Source: Calonectria ilicicola
Lineage: Eukaryota > Ascomycota > Sordariomycetes > Hypocreales > Nectriaceae
Length of the DNA: 64,000 nucleotides
Assembly (NCBI GenBank): GCA_020809705.1
Contig: CP085834.1
Coordinates: 2,852,001-2,916,000 of the forward strand
Direction of reading: 5' to 3'
Below the pieces are notes generated by a model. It ran no database searches and was not told the DNA's origin. It saw only the letters and a program-made list of their open reading frames with translations. Made by a program: the position numbers and the translations under genes. Positions 23,447 through 36,242 of the stretch are shown in pieces. Positions within the stretch are counted from its first letter, which is position 1. Each line of letters starts with the position of its first letter.

Positions 23447-25357
23447 TTTTTTTTTACTGGGGAATAGCCACAGCTTTCTATCATTTTGCAATGGTAGTCG
23501 GAGACAAAATGGACTAGTGGATACCATGGGTCAGGGGTTGACTGTTACGTGTCACAACGCCAGTGTCAGACTCACAAGCCATATAATGAGAATATAGAAT
23601 TTATAGTAATTAACATTATGCTACAGTGGATATTAGCCTGGGTTTCTTCTCTCGTCTAGTTTTCCTGATGGCCGTGGATCCAGACAATTTACACACAACT
23701 CGATTAGGTTATTGTAATGAAACATTCATGTAAGGGCACAACTGGGATTATATTATTATATCGGATAGATAATATGATTATTTATATTTTATTGAATTAA
23801 AAATTAAATTAATATATTAAAATAGATTAACCACAGTCCGCTGTCTGAGCGTCTGTTATCCTTGATAGCACAAGTAGCTAGCACTGTGTGCTGCCTGTCG
23901 GGTAACATTGGCCTATTGTTGAATACTCACGTGTCTCATCACGTGCCCGATAGATCTCCCTGCACCGGAATGCTGACGCACTGACCACGAGTTTGACTAC
24001 CCTACACTTATGATTCGGCCCAATAGGCAAGCCGTTTGCTCCTTATGCGTTACAGCACAATCGAGAAGGAAATAATTGTAGATTTTTGTGAATCAGAAAG
24101 GGATAAAATAGGCGATACTTTCGGCTGGGTGATTGGGGCTAAATTGTGTATAAGAAGAGGACCTTTTCCCTCTCAGCTAGGATTTCTTTTCTCTCTCTTC
24201 AGTTCTTTAGATAGTAACCGATCAGGCGCGGCTTTTTATTCAATTTGAGGTATTCACCCATCTTTCTTGTTCCCCTGTACCTGTTCTTCATCTATTTGGT
24301 CTCCCGATCCCCGCCTTGTACGGCCCGCCCCCCTGCGGAACATACCAATTGTGTTGCCAGCTGCTGCATTTCCGAACTTTGCCTTTATAACTAACCCGAG
24401 GATCGGGCCGCAGCACACTATTTGATACTGTGTGGATACGGCGCTATAGCCACCACTTTTGAGAAATTTGGGCCAAGGTTGGACCAATGCTTGGCGTCGT
24501 GTTCGACAATCAGGCGTTTTCTAATTTTTGATGCCCAAAACCTACAGTGTGTGCAGATACCAATACTCAGGGACGAAACTTGAGCGTGCTGCAGTGGGGA
24601 CCGTGGGTTCGAATCCTTCACCTTTTCTAGTTTGCTGAAATGGACGGATCAATCAGTTGGTTGGTCTTGGCGACAAAGAGCTGGTGCTGGCCTCAAAACC
24701 AAGGCAGGAAGACATGCACTTAAATATACTCAAATTTGCCTCTATTTTCAGGCGTCCTACTTTGGGGACTATTCGATTGGGTACTTTTTGTGTTATTTCT
24801 GATGCTAGATTAATCGTATTGCACATCGGTTTCTGTTTGTCATTCGGCCTTTAAAGGATAGCTCATTCCAATGCCCACCCTGTATCCGTTGGGTGGGCGT
24901 GTGTTTTCATCTCCTTCATTGACTCTGGCTCCTCCCCCTTTTTTTAGTACCAAAGTCTACTCCTTTCTTAGGACTGTGTTCCTGAAGAGACAAAAAAAGC
25001 GCACGGCGGTTAAAATCTGTCACTCTTGGCCTATGGAATATGTCGGCTATAAATAACTGTGGATCGGTCAGTCAATTGATTAATGGGATACTAGCAGGGC
25101 CCACTCTGAGATGATGGCTGCCTGCTTGTCCATCTACCCATTTATTATCATTCTAAACCAAGACATTTTTCACCCCTTCGAACTGACCTGTTTTATCTTT
25201 CAGCAAGCTATTCACAAGCCCCATAATAACAGCGCAAGTGCGATAGCATAGGCACTCGGGCCTTTGGGAAACCCTAAACTATCATTAGCCCCCTAACGGC
25301 AACGAAGCAAAGCATTTCAATTCTCAACCTTCAAAACGGTAGCCATCCCTGAGAGCC
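23447..25357. other. intergenic region
   Basis: No supported gene. Strongly AT-rich at 23580-23830. A tRNA T-arm-like sequence (GGGTTCGAATCC near 24604) has no matching acceptor or anticodon arms. Confidence 0.45.
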
Positions 25358-27689
25358 ATGGATTCCAACCTATATGGCACTCTACCGAGCAATACCATCC
25401 GCATCTTGGACCTGCTACCTGGCAAGGCCGTTGATCCAGTACTTGTTGAACTTCATGAAGTTGAGGTTAACAATCCTGGAGACTATGAGGCGTTATCTTA
25501 TACTTGGGGAGATCCTAAGGAAGGTGCTCAGATGATAAAATGCAATGGGCACGACTTCAAAGCCACAGCAAACCTTTATGCCGCTCTCTGTAGATTGCGA
25601 CAACTCTATCACAAAAGAAGACTATGGATTGATGCAATATGCATTAATCAAGCTTCTATTATAGAACGCAACCAACAAGTTCAGTTGATGCTTGAAATCT
25701 ACAAGAATGCAACCGAAGTTCAAATTTGGGTTGGTGCTGCTGACGGAGATGATGATATTGAGCTATTATTTAGAGTAGCTCGACGCCGGCATAATTATGC
25801 GGTTATGAAGCAGTTCCTGGACAAAAGTCCACGTATATCGACTATGCATACCGGAGACTGTTCCGCTCATACTCTTTAGCGAGGACACTGAGGCTCTGAA
25901 CATCATTCGATCCGTTGCACAGAAAATTGGAGAGAAAGATGTCATCGAATACATGGCTAGCACTTTGCACCTTTTTAGTATGGCGGAAGCACAGGAGCAT
26001 ATCACGAAATTTCCCCTCTTATGGGTTGACGTACGTGAAGTTCTGCAGCAGAATTTGCAGGTTGAGGCGGAGAAATGTCGAATCACATTTGTGCCTGACT
26101 TTGACAGCGATCACGTGCGTCGGACAGCAAACCGAGAGTGGACGGACTTTGAGACTTTTCTCAGGGAGGTGATACAACCCATAGAAGAAAATCTGACCAA
26201 CCTGGAGAAGACACGAGTCTACCTGGTACTCGAAAGCTTTTGCGGTCGCCCGTACTGGCAACGAGCGTGGATTGTTCAAGAGGTCCTTGTGTCGAAGGAG
26301 GCGACTATAATCTGCGGCCAGCACGAGGTCGATTTTGATATTTTCTGTGCAGTATATGGGAGAGATGAGAGACCTGGCTTGGACGTAAAGCAGTTTTATT
26401 CTGATGACATGAGGCTGTGGGACACAGCCTCGAATGCAGAGGTGATGAGGAACATGGATCAAAAACTTTTTCGAAACGCCTTTGAAAGGAGCGCCGGTAG
26501 ACCTTTTAAAGAAGGATACAACACCATATCGCAGATGTCTTACCATCGCATCTACATGTCCAAGCATCGGCTAACCTTATCGGGGCTTTTGTTGGACTAC
26601 AAAACACGGAAGGCTACAAATCCAAGAGGTCACATCTTTAGCTTACTCGGGGTCTTAAGACACTGGTCAGGGCAGCCAGATGACCTCAAGTGGTGTCAAA
26701 CTGCTATTGACTATACAAAAGAAACCAGGGAAATATTCCTTCAGACAGCAAAGTACATCGTTGAATCACATGTCCCAAGTGGGCCGGGACGTCGGTATGG
26801 TATTCTGAGTCATTTTAGCTTATCGCGGAACACAAATCTGAGCCTACCAAGTTGGGTGCCAGATTGGTCAACCGATCTGGAAAAAACCCGTTTCAACACA
26901 CGGCGCAGAACCGAGATGATGGAGCTCATACCGTACAAAGCCAGTGTAGAAGGAGACTCGCTGTTTTACTCTGGACACATAGTTGACAAGATCGCCTTTG
27001 TTTCAGTAGAACTTGACACTTCGACAGGGAACTACAGCATGTACTTAGAGGTTAGCATGTACAAACAAATCATCGAGGATATGAACATGGGAAAAATTTA
27101 CGGCGACGATCAAGCACGATCCGAGGCATTCTGGAGGACAATTATCGCGGATAATCCCATTGGAGTCAAGCCGTGGACGGATCTTTCTGAAGATTTCCAA
27201 CAGTTCGAGCACGATGAGATCAAGAAATGGGTTAGCCAATCTCAAGCGAACTATAAAAAAATTCGTCAGCTCTGGTCGACTCGGCTAAAGTATAGGACTA
27301 GTATCGGTCCAAAGATTGATCAGTCCCGCCTCCTGGGATTAGATTCAAGTATAATCCTTGGATCCCGTACTATTGCAGACGACGTCAGGCTTATTTTGGC
27401 CCAAGATCCTGACCCAAAGTGGACAGGTCTGGATGCTCGCTCCCTGCTCAAAAAACCTCGATTTCTAGTAACTGAGAGAGGATACTTCGGTCTCTGCCCC
27501 CCAAACACAAAGGCAGGTGATACTGTTGTCATACTCGGAGGTACCTTAGCCCCTTGGTTCTTACGCAAGAGCAAGGATCACTATGTATTAGTTGGCCACG
27601 GGTTTGTTCATGGTTTGATGTATAAGCACGACGCTTACTATCAAGGTGAATGGAAAGATGGTGATATTGAGATGATTGAGATACGATAG
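25358..27689 (+). CDS. HET-domain (heterokaryon incompatibility) protein
   Basis: Member of the HET family, whose domain triggers cell death during vegetative incompatibility. HET motifs in order: YEALSYTWGD (residues ~43-52), RLWIDAICINQ with ERNQQVQLMLEIY (~87-112), and FCGRPYWQRAWIVQEVLV in the second half. The C-terminal half is the usual long variable region. The first frame (25358-25879) and second frame (open before 25953) differ. One solution is an 82 bp intron, 25775-25856, giving 749 residues, but its donor (GTAGCT) is weak. A one-base indel is the alternative. Start context (GCCATGG) is strong. It lies ~3 kb from the TPR-CHAT gene, in a cell-death-rich region. Confidence 0.82.
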
Positions 27690-29066
27690 ATACTGTAGGC
27701 AAGGACAAGTGGAGCTTACCTAGCTCACATAGATCTTGCGATGGGTCAGAGCGCTAGAGCAGATCGCACATTTTCCTCCAAGTCCCCGAAAATCTGCCAA
27801 GGAAAGCAGAATGTCGGAAGAGCACTAGTGTGTGATAACACTGTTAACTAGCCAGTTCGTCAGAATGCAGCACTAAAATTACTCATGGCCGTGCCCCTGG
27901 CTGAAATTCTGTCACTTTTAGCATGAACTGCTCCTTTCTCGACCTAAATTCAATAGAAAACCCTTTGTTAACCTTGTTTGGGCTACATAAGACATGATCA
28001 GGAAAGGAGTTTCGCATAAAATATTAAAGAACAAGTAATAATCTTTATTTTCAGTCACACACATCGACCCCTGTTCCTGCTCTAGACAAGACTAGTCGAT
28101 TCCACTTATCCTCCAAGAACTTTGTAAAATGCCCAAATTCGTTCAGAGAGCTGTAAAAAAGATTAGACTATGCATAGAGATTTTTTTCCTTTTATTTAAA
28201 ACATTGTGAAAGCAGACCTTTACAGTTAGGTCGGGCGTGACTGTATATTTTACCACTCCCAATTGTCCGTGCATCATCAACGTCAACCCAGCCCCCGCTT
28301 AATTGATTGCCCGATGGTGTGTGCCTGGTGGTGTACCTGGCCTCAAATCGGATCCTGCATCTTGTCCTACGAGCGACCGCCACGGATACAGGGTACTTTG
28401 GGCACAAGTGGTGGTCACGTAGCCATCGTACTCTGGCAAAGGCGGAAATCACCCGGGTATCAATAATCCCGCTGCTGAAACCCCGATTTCGGCTACACAA
28501 TCACAGCCCTGGCCAAGGTGTTTCCTCAACCATTGCCCACTTATTTTTACCCACCCATCCATCAAGGCTTCCTCTGAAATTCAGCCGATGACCTGCCTCA
28601 TTATAGACTTGGTATCTGATGTCCCACGTCATCTCCCACCACGTCCGACAACTTTGAGACTTCCCCAGGCTGTCGCATGGAGCTAAATTTCCCGCGCCTC
28701 TATCTTCACTTTTCACCCCTCAACTGTGTGGTAGTAATAGCTTCTTATTTTGCGCTCTACTGCATCTGTTGAACTAGCCATTACGGAAGGAGATGCTAAG
28801 AAAATGCCACGCGAGAGCGATGCGATGTGCTGCGGGTCTGTTTGCTGTCCCATTTCGGGCGAAAACGTCTATGTAAGGGCGGTTTCATCTTCTTCTTGCA
28901 AAGCCATCAGCACCAGGTCTCGAGGATTATATCCGTATGAGATCCATTGCCTTATTCCAACACACACTCTGATCACAGCACTTTTTGCCTGGCTTACTGG
29001 TTTTAAAACAGAAAACTGCGGCCGATTCCATACGTCAACGTTGCACAACTCTGCATCAGGATCAGG
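27690..29066. other. intergenic region
   Basis: No supported gene. A frame at 28750-29274 overlaps the start of the next gene in another phase and looks like a shadow. Confidence 0.45.
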
Positions 29067-29810
29067 ATGCCCTCGCCAAACGCGAACCAGAACAAGCATA
29101 AAAGAAAAAACAACATGCGACAAACTGATTCGAACAAGCCCCGAAGTAGTGTTGACATTGCGGCAAATAACCTCCAACCTAGTCTCCTCTGGGCCTGCCC
29201 CTTCTACAAGCAGGACCCCGAGACTTATTACCGGTGCCTTGGAAAATATGAATTGCGCAGGGTCAATGATGTGACGCAGCACGTTCAGCGCTGTCATACT
29301 AGAGGGAAAGTGGCCATTCGTGGCATGCCTCGCGTCGACAATGAGGAGGAAAAATGGTACCGGCTCTGGGACAGCTTATTCGAAGGAAGCCCACGACCTG
29401 CGTCGCCGTATGTTGAAGAAGGCATCGCTGAACCAATTGCACTTCTCCGAAGTCGCGCCGACAGCTTGCTCGTAGCCAACCTGCCCTCCTTGCTGCAAGA
29501 TGTTGATATCCAAGCCGATGACCACACTGTGTTGCGCCTTCGACAAGGAATCCAGCAAATCATTTTCGAACCCGACAATGTGGTTACAGCGGATGTTGCG
29601 GCGCCAGACCAGGCTTTTGCCAACACGGTGCGAGAACCGAAAGCATCACTAGCCACAAGTAGTCCAGCTCAAGATCCCCCTCCGGCCACTCTAGCTTCCA
29701 CGATGGATCTGTCTCTTGATAGTATTGAAGAGACGGTTGCCAGTTTTGAAATCCCTCAGTTCTTAAACCAATGGGGCCAATACTATTTCTCAAACTCGGG
29801 CTGGGAGTAA
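29067..29810 (+). CDS. C2H2-like zinc finger protein
   Basis: A 247-residue protein with a single widely spaced zinc-finger-like module: C44, C57, H72, H77 (C-x12-C-x14-H-x4-H), containing WACPFYKQDP and RRVNDVTQHVQRCH. This CPFYKxDP...DVxQHxxRxH pattern occurs in many fungal proteins of uncertain function, usually followed by a second CxxC half that is absent here. The N-terminus is Lys/Asn-rich and basic; the C-terminal half is Pro/Ala/Ser-rich and acidic, like an activation region. No intron. The ATG (CAGGATGC) is acceptable. It could be a regulator or a nucleic-acid binding protein. Confidence 0.65.
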   Translation: MPSPNANQNKHKRKNNMRQTDSNKPRSSVDIAANNLQPSLLWACPFYKQDPETYYRCLGKYELRRVNDVTQHVQRCHTRGKVAIRGMPRVDNEEEKWYRLWDSLFEGSPRPASPYVEEGIAEPIALLRSRADSLLVANLPSLLQDVDIQADDHTVLRLRQGIQQIIFEPDNVVTADVAAPDQAFANTVREPKASLATSSPAQDPPPATLASTMDLSLDSIEETVASFEIPQFLNQWGQYYFSNSGWE

Positions 29811-30846
29811 TTCTGGCGTCTACGGCCAAGTGCGTAAGGGAGAGGAGTTGAGGACTGAGAATGATTTCGGCGTGAGGCTCAATGGAACATTGACGGGCTG
29901 GTCGGGCAAACACACAACACCCAAAGTTCGTTTGACGGACGGACACCCGTAGAAGCGGTGGACATTAATTCTTTTTTTTTTGTTTTTTTGTTTTTAGGAT
30001 ATCTTTTGATCTTAGTAGTCTTGAAACATCGTTTTTCTGAATCCCCTTACTTGCTATTCATCAATACATGATTTCAATCCCAATCACTACTCACGTGTTG
30101 ACTGGATGGTGAAATTTCTCGCACAGTAGTATCCAAAGCTTTCGCCGATGGTATGTTCAAAGCCAACTGCCGCCTCGGTACACAATTGAAAATTTGACGC
30201 GGCCTCCTGTTTAATATGTAACGGGTAACGTTCCTCACCGACTTCTCCTCAGCTGGCATGCCTGACGCTAGTTATGTGTGGCACGTCATCTCGTATAAAT
30301 GTGCTGGTGCTGAGCGCCGCCAAGCCAATCACACCTGCCCTCAGGCGCCTCATTTTACCACATGACGCAACCAACACAGTTGTGCGGCACGTTTGTGCGG
30401 AATGTTTGTGCGGAACAATCACGGAGCGAATCGGAAAGATAGCAAGACTGCACGCTACCCATGAATTCGATGACCTGGCTAGTTCGCCATTTCGATTTGT
30501 GCCTGATTTTTTGAGAGCAGCACCCGGGGGTAGGGTCTGAGGTTGGTGGACTAGTCGTTTTTTCGATGAGTTGTCACGCATTATATGCTTGTGCGCAGCT
30601 CTGTACCTGTGGCGCTGGGGGGATGGCCCACGTACAAATTCCAAGCTTAGCTCTGTTCAATTAGATTAGGTCGGAACATACGGGGGTTTAAGAAAGATCT
30701 TGAATTAGGAGTATAAAATCTATGGATTTGAACCAGGGAAGCAGCCTTCCGAGCCACTTTCTTCTTAGGCCGAACATCCTTTTCCAGCTGGACCTTTTTT
30801 ATTTTATTTTCTTTTATTTCCCTTTTTTTGAGTTTTAAAATTGAGC
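29811..30846. other. intergenic region
   Basis: No supported gene. Overlapping frames at 30249-30644 (minus) and 30274-30540 (plus) lack family features. A T-rich tract lies at 29971-29996, and an A/T-rich stretch near 30797-30840 follows the end of the CHAT gene. Confidence 0.4.
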
Positions 30847-33800
30847 CTATGCACCAATGTGAACAAATGGGACCCAGTCGAGAACGCGTTCTGGATTCCG
30901 TTCTCTCAACATCCTCACTGCACAATCCAACGCCTCCGGGGCTCGCAGTCCCATCTTCTCCCCGTCTAGTACGAATAGTGTGGCATAAAATTCTTCAGCC
31001 ACTTGTCGACAGCAGCGGTCCTTTGCTTGCCATAACGTACCAATCACATGTTTGAATCCTGCTAGTTGGAAAGCGCTGGCGATGTGGATCGACTCATCGG
31101 CGATATTCCAGGGATTAGTCTCTGCTGCAGAGCATGCTGACAGGTAAGCTATTTCGGCTGATGGAGCGCGGCGTGCACTGATATCGCGGACACTAAGCCG
31201 CCCTGGCTGGACTATCTTTTTAGCATCCTCTGATGTGATAGGTTCAGTCCCGGTTAGTTCTGTGCTTGGGTCTGGCATGAGAAGCAAATGGCTGCTGGTG
31301 ACATCTCTCGTATCAGGCTTAGCATGGCAGGCCAAGTGTACAATCTGGGCTAATGGAAGTTCCTGCAGCACCGAGCTTGGTCCCGGGGCGTTGAGCTTTA
31401 TCACCGTCGCGTGCGGCTCCGAAACTTTGGCAATAGCAGCAACTTCTACGTCGACAGCCGGAAGTCTCGTCGCATTCGGTGCTTCTGGGACCGAGACCAA
31501 GAGAACCCGTCGGATGTTTCTACCATCTTGAAATTTGTGCCGTAAATACTCTTCTCGAGCAAAGGATAGCGCCCGTAGATTGGAAATATATGATGAAATT
31601 ACTCGGCTGATGGCGTTATCCCTTGAGCCATCGCTGTGATCTCCTGCAGCATGGAAGGGCGCGCTACTAAGAATACCAGTTCCGATCCAGTGGACTCGTG
31701 GCCTTAGCTCAATGTCATCACCCATGATGTTCAAATGATCCAAAATGGGCTTGACAGCGCTTGCCCAGAGCCACATTAGTACTGAGCTCATTTGTCTATT
31801 CTTTTGTCCCATATTTCGAAGCGACCAGCCAGTCAACGCTTCTCGTTGCTGCTGCATTTGGTGGCGAATGTCTTCACTGCGAAGGTCTGGAAGAGGCAAT
31901 GTCTCAATGCCATATTTGGTTATTATCAGCGCATCACTTTTCTGGATCGTCTCGCTGTTGTTGAGAATAATTATTGGTCCATCGCGAGCCAAAGCCATCA
32001 TTTCAGCTTCGCTAGGTGGGAGTAGGAAATTCTCAAGACCAGGTAGATTTCGAATTTTGACAAGCATCTCGTCCATCTGGTGCGACAAATCCTTTTGCCT
32101 TCTTGTTAGCCGCCCGCCTTCCTTTTCCACTGGAAACGAATCATGCTCTCGTTGCAGGGAATTGTACTTCTGGAAGAGCGTGGGCGATGCTCTTTGTAGA
32201 TCGTAAGCTGTCATTGAACCAAGATCAAGGGGTGGAATGAATTTTCTAAATCCTGGGATGCTTCTGATTGACTCAATAGTCTCGATCAGAGAATCGCTCA
32301 CGATTTGTCGTCGAGAAGGTAGCTGATCGCGCTCGGTCTCTTGAACGCACGAGTCTAGCTCCATGCAGATCCTGTTCCATTCCGTGAGCAGTGTGCCATG
32401 GGCTTCCTCCAAATGCTTAGCTTCGCTTCGAAAATCCATTGTTGAGCCTAGAAGCACCCCTCGGCTTCGTTCCAGAGAACATATAGCTTTGTAAGCATTG
32501 TTCGGAAGGGAAAGGTGCAGAATGATGGCGCACATGTCCGAAGGTAGACTGTGGAAACTGGATAAGAGGAATTGGCGATCGGCAAATGGCAACCAGCGAG
32601 GACAGTGATGATCAATACTCTCAAGCAGCCTTTCCATCTGCTCCAGTGATTCCGTATATCTGTTTTGGGATATCAGTAATCGGTAAAAGCGACGAGTAGC
32701 ATCATCATGACTTTTGATCCGACCACCAATTTCCGAATTGACAGCTTTCTTGTATGTATCGATGCACTTCTCAAGAGTCTCTTGAGATCCATCATCTTCG
32801 AATTGTATTTCCAACAGATTCGCGTATGCGGAAATGATATCTGATGCCCAGGAATGACTTGATGGAGTCAGAGAAACGGCCCTTTCAGCCCATTGCACGG
32901 CTCGGTGAAGGACAAATTTGTCTCCATCTCGAAGGTAGCTAATTTTCATCATAAATGAAGCGTCCAACAGAACCTCTGGATATTGAAGGTCATGTTTCAT
33001 GACCCTCTCTCCCACTCTAGATGCGTAGTGGACTGCGTCATTTAGATCGCTGGCATTGTTTGTTTCATGATATAGGTGAAGAAGAGCGTTGGCGTAATTA
33101 TGCATAACCCCATTCAGCTCAGCTGCTTCGGCACCTGAAAGATCCATAGCTTTTTTACCATATTCTATGGCTTTGTTGATATCTGCCAAATCTCGAACTC
33201 TATGACACTTTGTCGAATATAGCAAGCTAAGATTGGTAATTAATGGCAAATTGGTCATTGGAGGTTTTTCATGCATCTTGGAGTTTGCTAGACTATGTTA
33301 GTACATGACCTTGGTTTATTGAGGTATTTCATTCAATGTAGTTGCATACCCGTGATGTAACTCTCAAGGTGTCGGATGCCAGTATTGAGATCATCAATTT
33401 CTCCAGTCTCGAAAAACCTTAGCCGCATCATTAATGCTAACTGATTAATACAAGCCGCCCGATCTTCGTATTTGGTGTGCGGGTTTGTGTTGTCAAGTCT
33501 GATTGCCTTCTGGGTGATTTCGATGGCCTTTTCTAAGTCTCCAAACGCGCCTTGGAGCTGGAACCTTGATTTCAACGCATTAGCAAGGCAGATCAACGCA
33601 GCGGTTTTGACCAAATATTCATCTCTCGAATCTGGCTTTGTATAAACTCGAGAGGTCGTTTCAACAGCGGCCAATCCGAAAAAGTGAGCCTCCGTTTGCC
33701 AATCTTGCGATCTTGTTTGCAGGTAAAGAGTCCTCGTGAAGTTACTAAGTTCACCAAGCAACGTGCATCTCGTGTGGCTCCAAGATTTGTGGCTAAAACC

Positions 33801-35781
33801 GTTAAAATCTAGACTCCGAAAGCATCAGAATATAATGATATGCTCACCCAAGATAACTACCATCCGGCTTTAACAACAGCCCTTCTTTTGCTTTTTCTAT
33901 TGCTAGCTTCAAGTCATTCAAGTCGTCAGTTGCCTGATATGAGCGGATCATCAGATCAGCTCCCATATCTAAGACATGAGCTCGCTCAGTCTCGTCACTA
34001 AGACCTGGAATAATAACACTATCAAAGAGTTTGACAGCTTTATTAAGTTGTTCGAGTGACTCGACCTCTTCATGGCTTTTCTCAGCTAATTGTAGAAGCT
34101 CATCAGACCTGGTACCTTGCGTCAGCATATTTGCAAAATCTGATGCCAGGTGATTTCCATACTTGGTTTTGGATAACGGAGCTACCATCTTGCGGAGTGA
34201 ATCTATATCCACGCCAGGCTTCAGCCGTAAATCTTGCAGTTTCATCCGACTTCTCCACGTTTTCGCTCCTAGTGAAAATGCAAAATCCTTCTGCGTTCCG
34301 ATATCCTCAATCATGGAATCGACGTTGCCACCATATAGCTCCACAATATCGACAGTGAGAGTGGCGTCTCTGTCCAATGATATTAAGCTGGCAACAAAGT
34401 CCTTTGATGTTAAGAATTCGCAATATTCTTGGTGCATCAATTTCGCCAATTGAATCACAATGTAATTGTCCTGAGCAGCTACTGTAAGGTTCGAAACATG
34501 AGAGAGCAATGTTTTCAAAGACTGCTCATCTTTGTCGGGATATGTCAGACCATAGTGCCTTGGTGGTTTAGAATAGGAAACCAATTCACAGGCGTGCTTC
34601 GTGAGTTTGACGAGGTCCTTGGTATCGCTAGACAGCTCGTATTTTCGACTCATGATCTGACCGAGGTAATTTAGAACGTATTGCTTCTCCGGGTACGTTT
34701 GAGGCATGGACTCGATCAATTTGGAAGTTTTCCGTATGGCATCTTCAGCCACAGAAGATTCCACGCTGCAATTCACGAGGTCTCTGAGATTTGTAATGTA
34801 TGTCAACAGCGTACGGCCTCTCTCGGCCTCCGGCTGAGGGAATCTTGATGCTACTTCGTGACAAATGCGGATGGTATCTTGCAAGTCACTGGCATCCTTA
34901 GTTCGGTCATACTTCTTCCTGAGAATAATAGTGAGATTAATATATGCCTCTAATTTGTGATCGTTGTCTTGGTTTAGAGAGCTTGTGACGAGATGTTGAA
35001 GACGAATTGCTTCCTCCAAATCTCGCCAATATCCTGTTTGCTCATATTTGGCAAGTAGAAGTTGGCCTAGGTTCTGTTGGGCAATGCAGTGCTCCAGACT
35101 GCCTTGTACCGCTTGTTTCTGACATTGGCGGTTGATCTCAAGTGCTTCTTCACCGGCAGCCAAGTCCCTAGACTGCTTAGACTTTACTAGAAGTCTGGTA
35201 CCAAGGTTGGCCAATGCAGTGTTGTATGCGGGTGTTCTTGGTGCAGCCACCTTCAGCTCCTCACGACTACAATTAATTGATTCATCCAAGTCTCTCATCT
35301 GATCACTTTGGGATGATTTTAATTGTGATCTTGCAAAAAAGCCACATCCCAAGTTGTGAATCACATTTAACCATGCTACTTCGGGTGAGTCAGATACTCG
35401 AAATAGCTCTTTGGCCCCCAGGCCCAGACTGATGGCATCGTCGATTTCCGCCTTAGCTTTACTGATCTGGAACTGCGATGTTTTTATTGCAGCCAAAGTA
35501 CTCAGATCAGAGACATTTTGCTGGTAGATTTGATTCAGCGCAACTAAGTCTCGACCTAATGCTGCAGCTTCGCGTAAATCCACGACAGATCGTCCCTTTT
35601 TGAAGCGATTATAGAGGAGGTCTCGGAGAGCCCTGAAGAACTGCGCCTTTTGATGAATAGAATCGAACCGCAGTCTTGGCTTGATGGATTTCAGCACATG
35701 AATGGACAAATCAAGATCCTGGTCATTGTCAGCATTTTGCCCCACAGGTGCCGCCTGTGGGAGAGAAGACACAGGCGCCAT
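30847..35781 (-). CDS. TPR-CHAT protein (caspase-related protease)
   Basis: A 1605-residue protein: many TPR-like helical repeats (about 40-1080) followed by a C-terminal CHAT domain (about 1215-1603), a clan CD cysteine protease related to caspases and separase. Exons are 35781-33848, 33792-33350 and 33287-30847. The introns (54 and 62 bp; donors GTGAGC, GTATGC; acceptors GTTTTAG, TCTAG) preserve frame. The likely catalytic residues are the His in VHLACHA (about 1447) and the Cys in YLSACSAAE (about 1511). Short duplicated phrases (IPGFRKFIPP, LPGLENFLLPP) precede the domain, as in other fungal CHAT proteins. The start is the ATG at 35781, as the frame further upstream has no ATG. It is divergent, 461 bp from the gasdermin-like gene. 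In fungi, gasdermin genes are usually clustered with such proteases, so it is the likely activator. No NACHT domain is present; the TPRs would be the sensor. Confidence 0.88.
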
Positions 35782-36242
35782 CTTAGAAATAGGGAAAAAA
35801 AAAGACTTGTTAATTACGAAATTCTTTTGAAAAAGCAAAAACAAGGTGGGTTTTTAATGATGGGTTTCCACGAGGCAAGCTGGATCCTTCGCATCAGATG
35901 GTCGCCATGGAAGCCTGATTTCTTCCTTGGCAAGTATGACCTGTTTGAAGAGTGGTGGGTTTGTGTCAGCTGTGGGCAAGGTAAACTATTGGTGCAATTA
36001 TGCTAAGCCACAATATCGCGCAGTTTCGGGTACTATTCCCGCATCCTATTACAGGTGCCCGCTTCAGTACAGTATGGGTTACCTCACTTCAGCTCAGACA
36101 AGGGTTTGGACCTAGTCAACGAACAAAATAACTCTCATCGCAAGCCCCCAAGTCTGTCTTCAGCGGCTGGCCGCATTCATTCATATCGCTGTGCTTATGT
36201 GCACTTCGCGCTTCTGTCTAGATACACCCAGCCCCCACAGTC
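35782..36242. promoter_or_regulatory. shared divergent promoter of CHAT and gasdermin-like genes
   Basis: 461 bp separate the two ATGs. No obvious TATA box; pyrimidine-rich leaders lie on both sides. A bidirectional promoter would co-express protease and pore former, which is an inference from layout only. Confidence 0.45.

Noticed and set aside
24590..24630. tRNA-like T arm (GGGTTCGAATCC)
   Set aside because: The stem has a mismatch, and no acceptor, D or anticodon arms can be found at the right distances.
28750..29274. 174-codon frame overlapping the C2H2-like gene
   Set aside because: Different phase from the supported gene, and no features.
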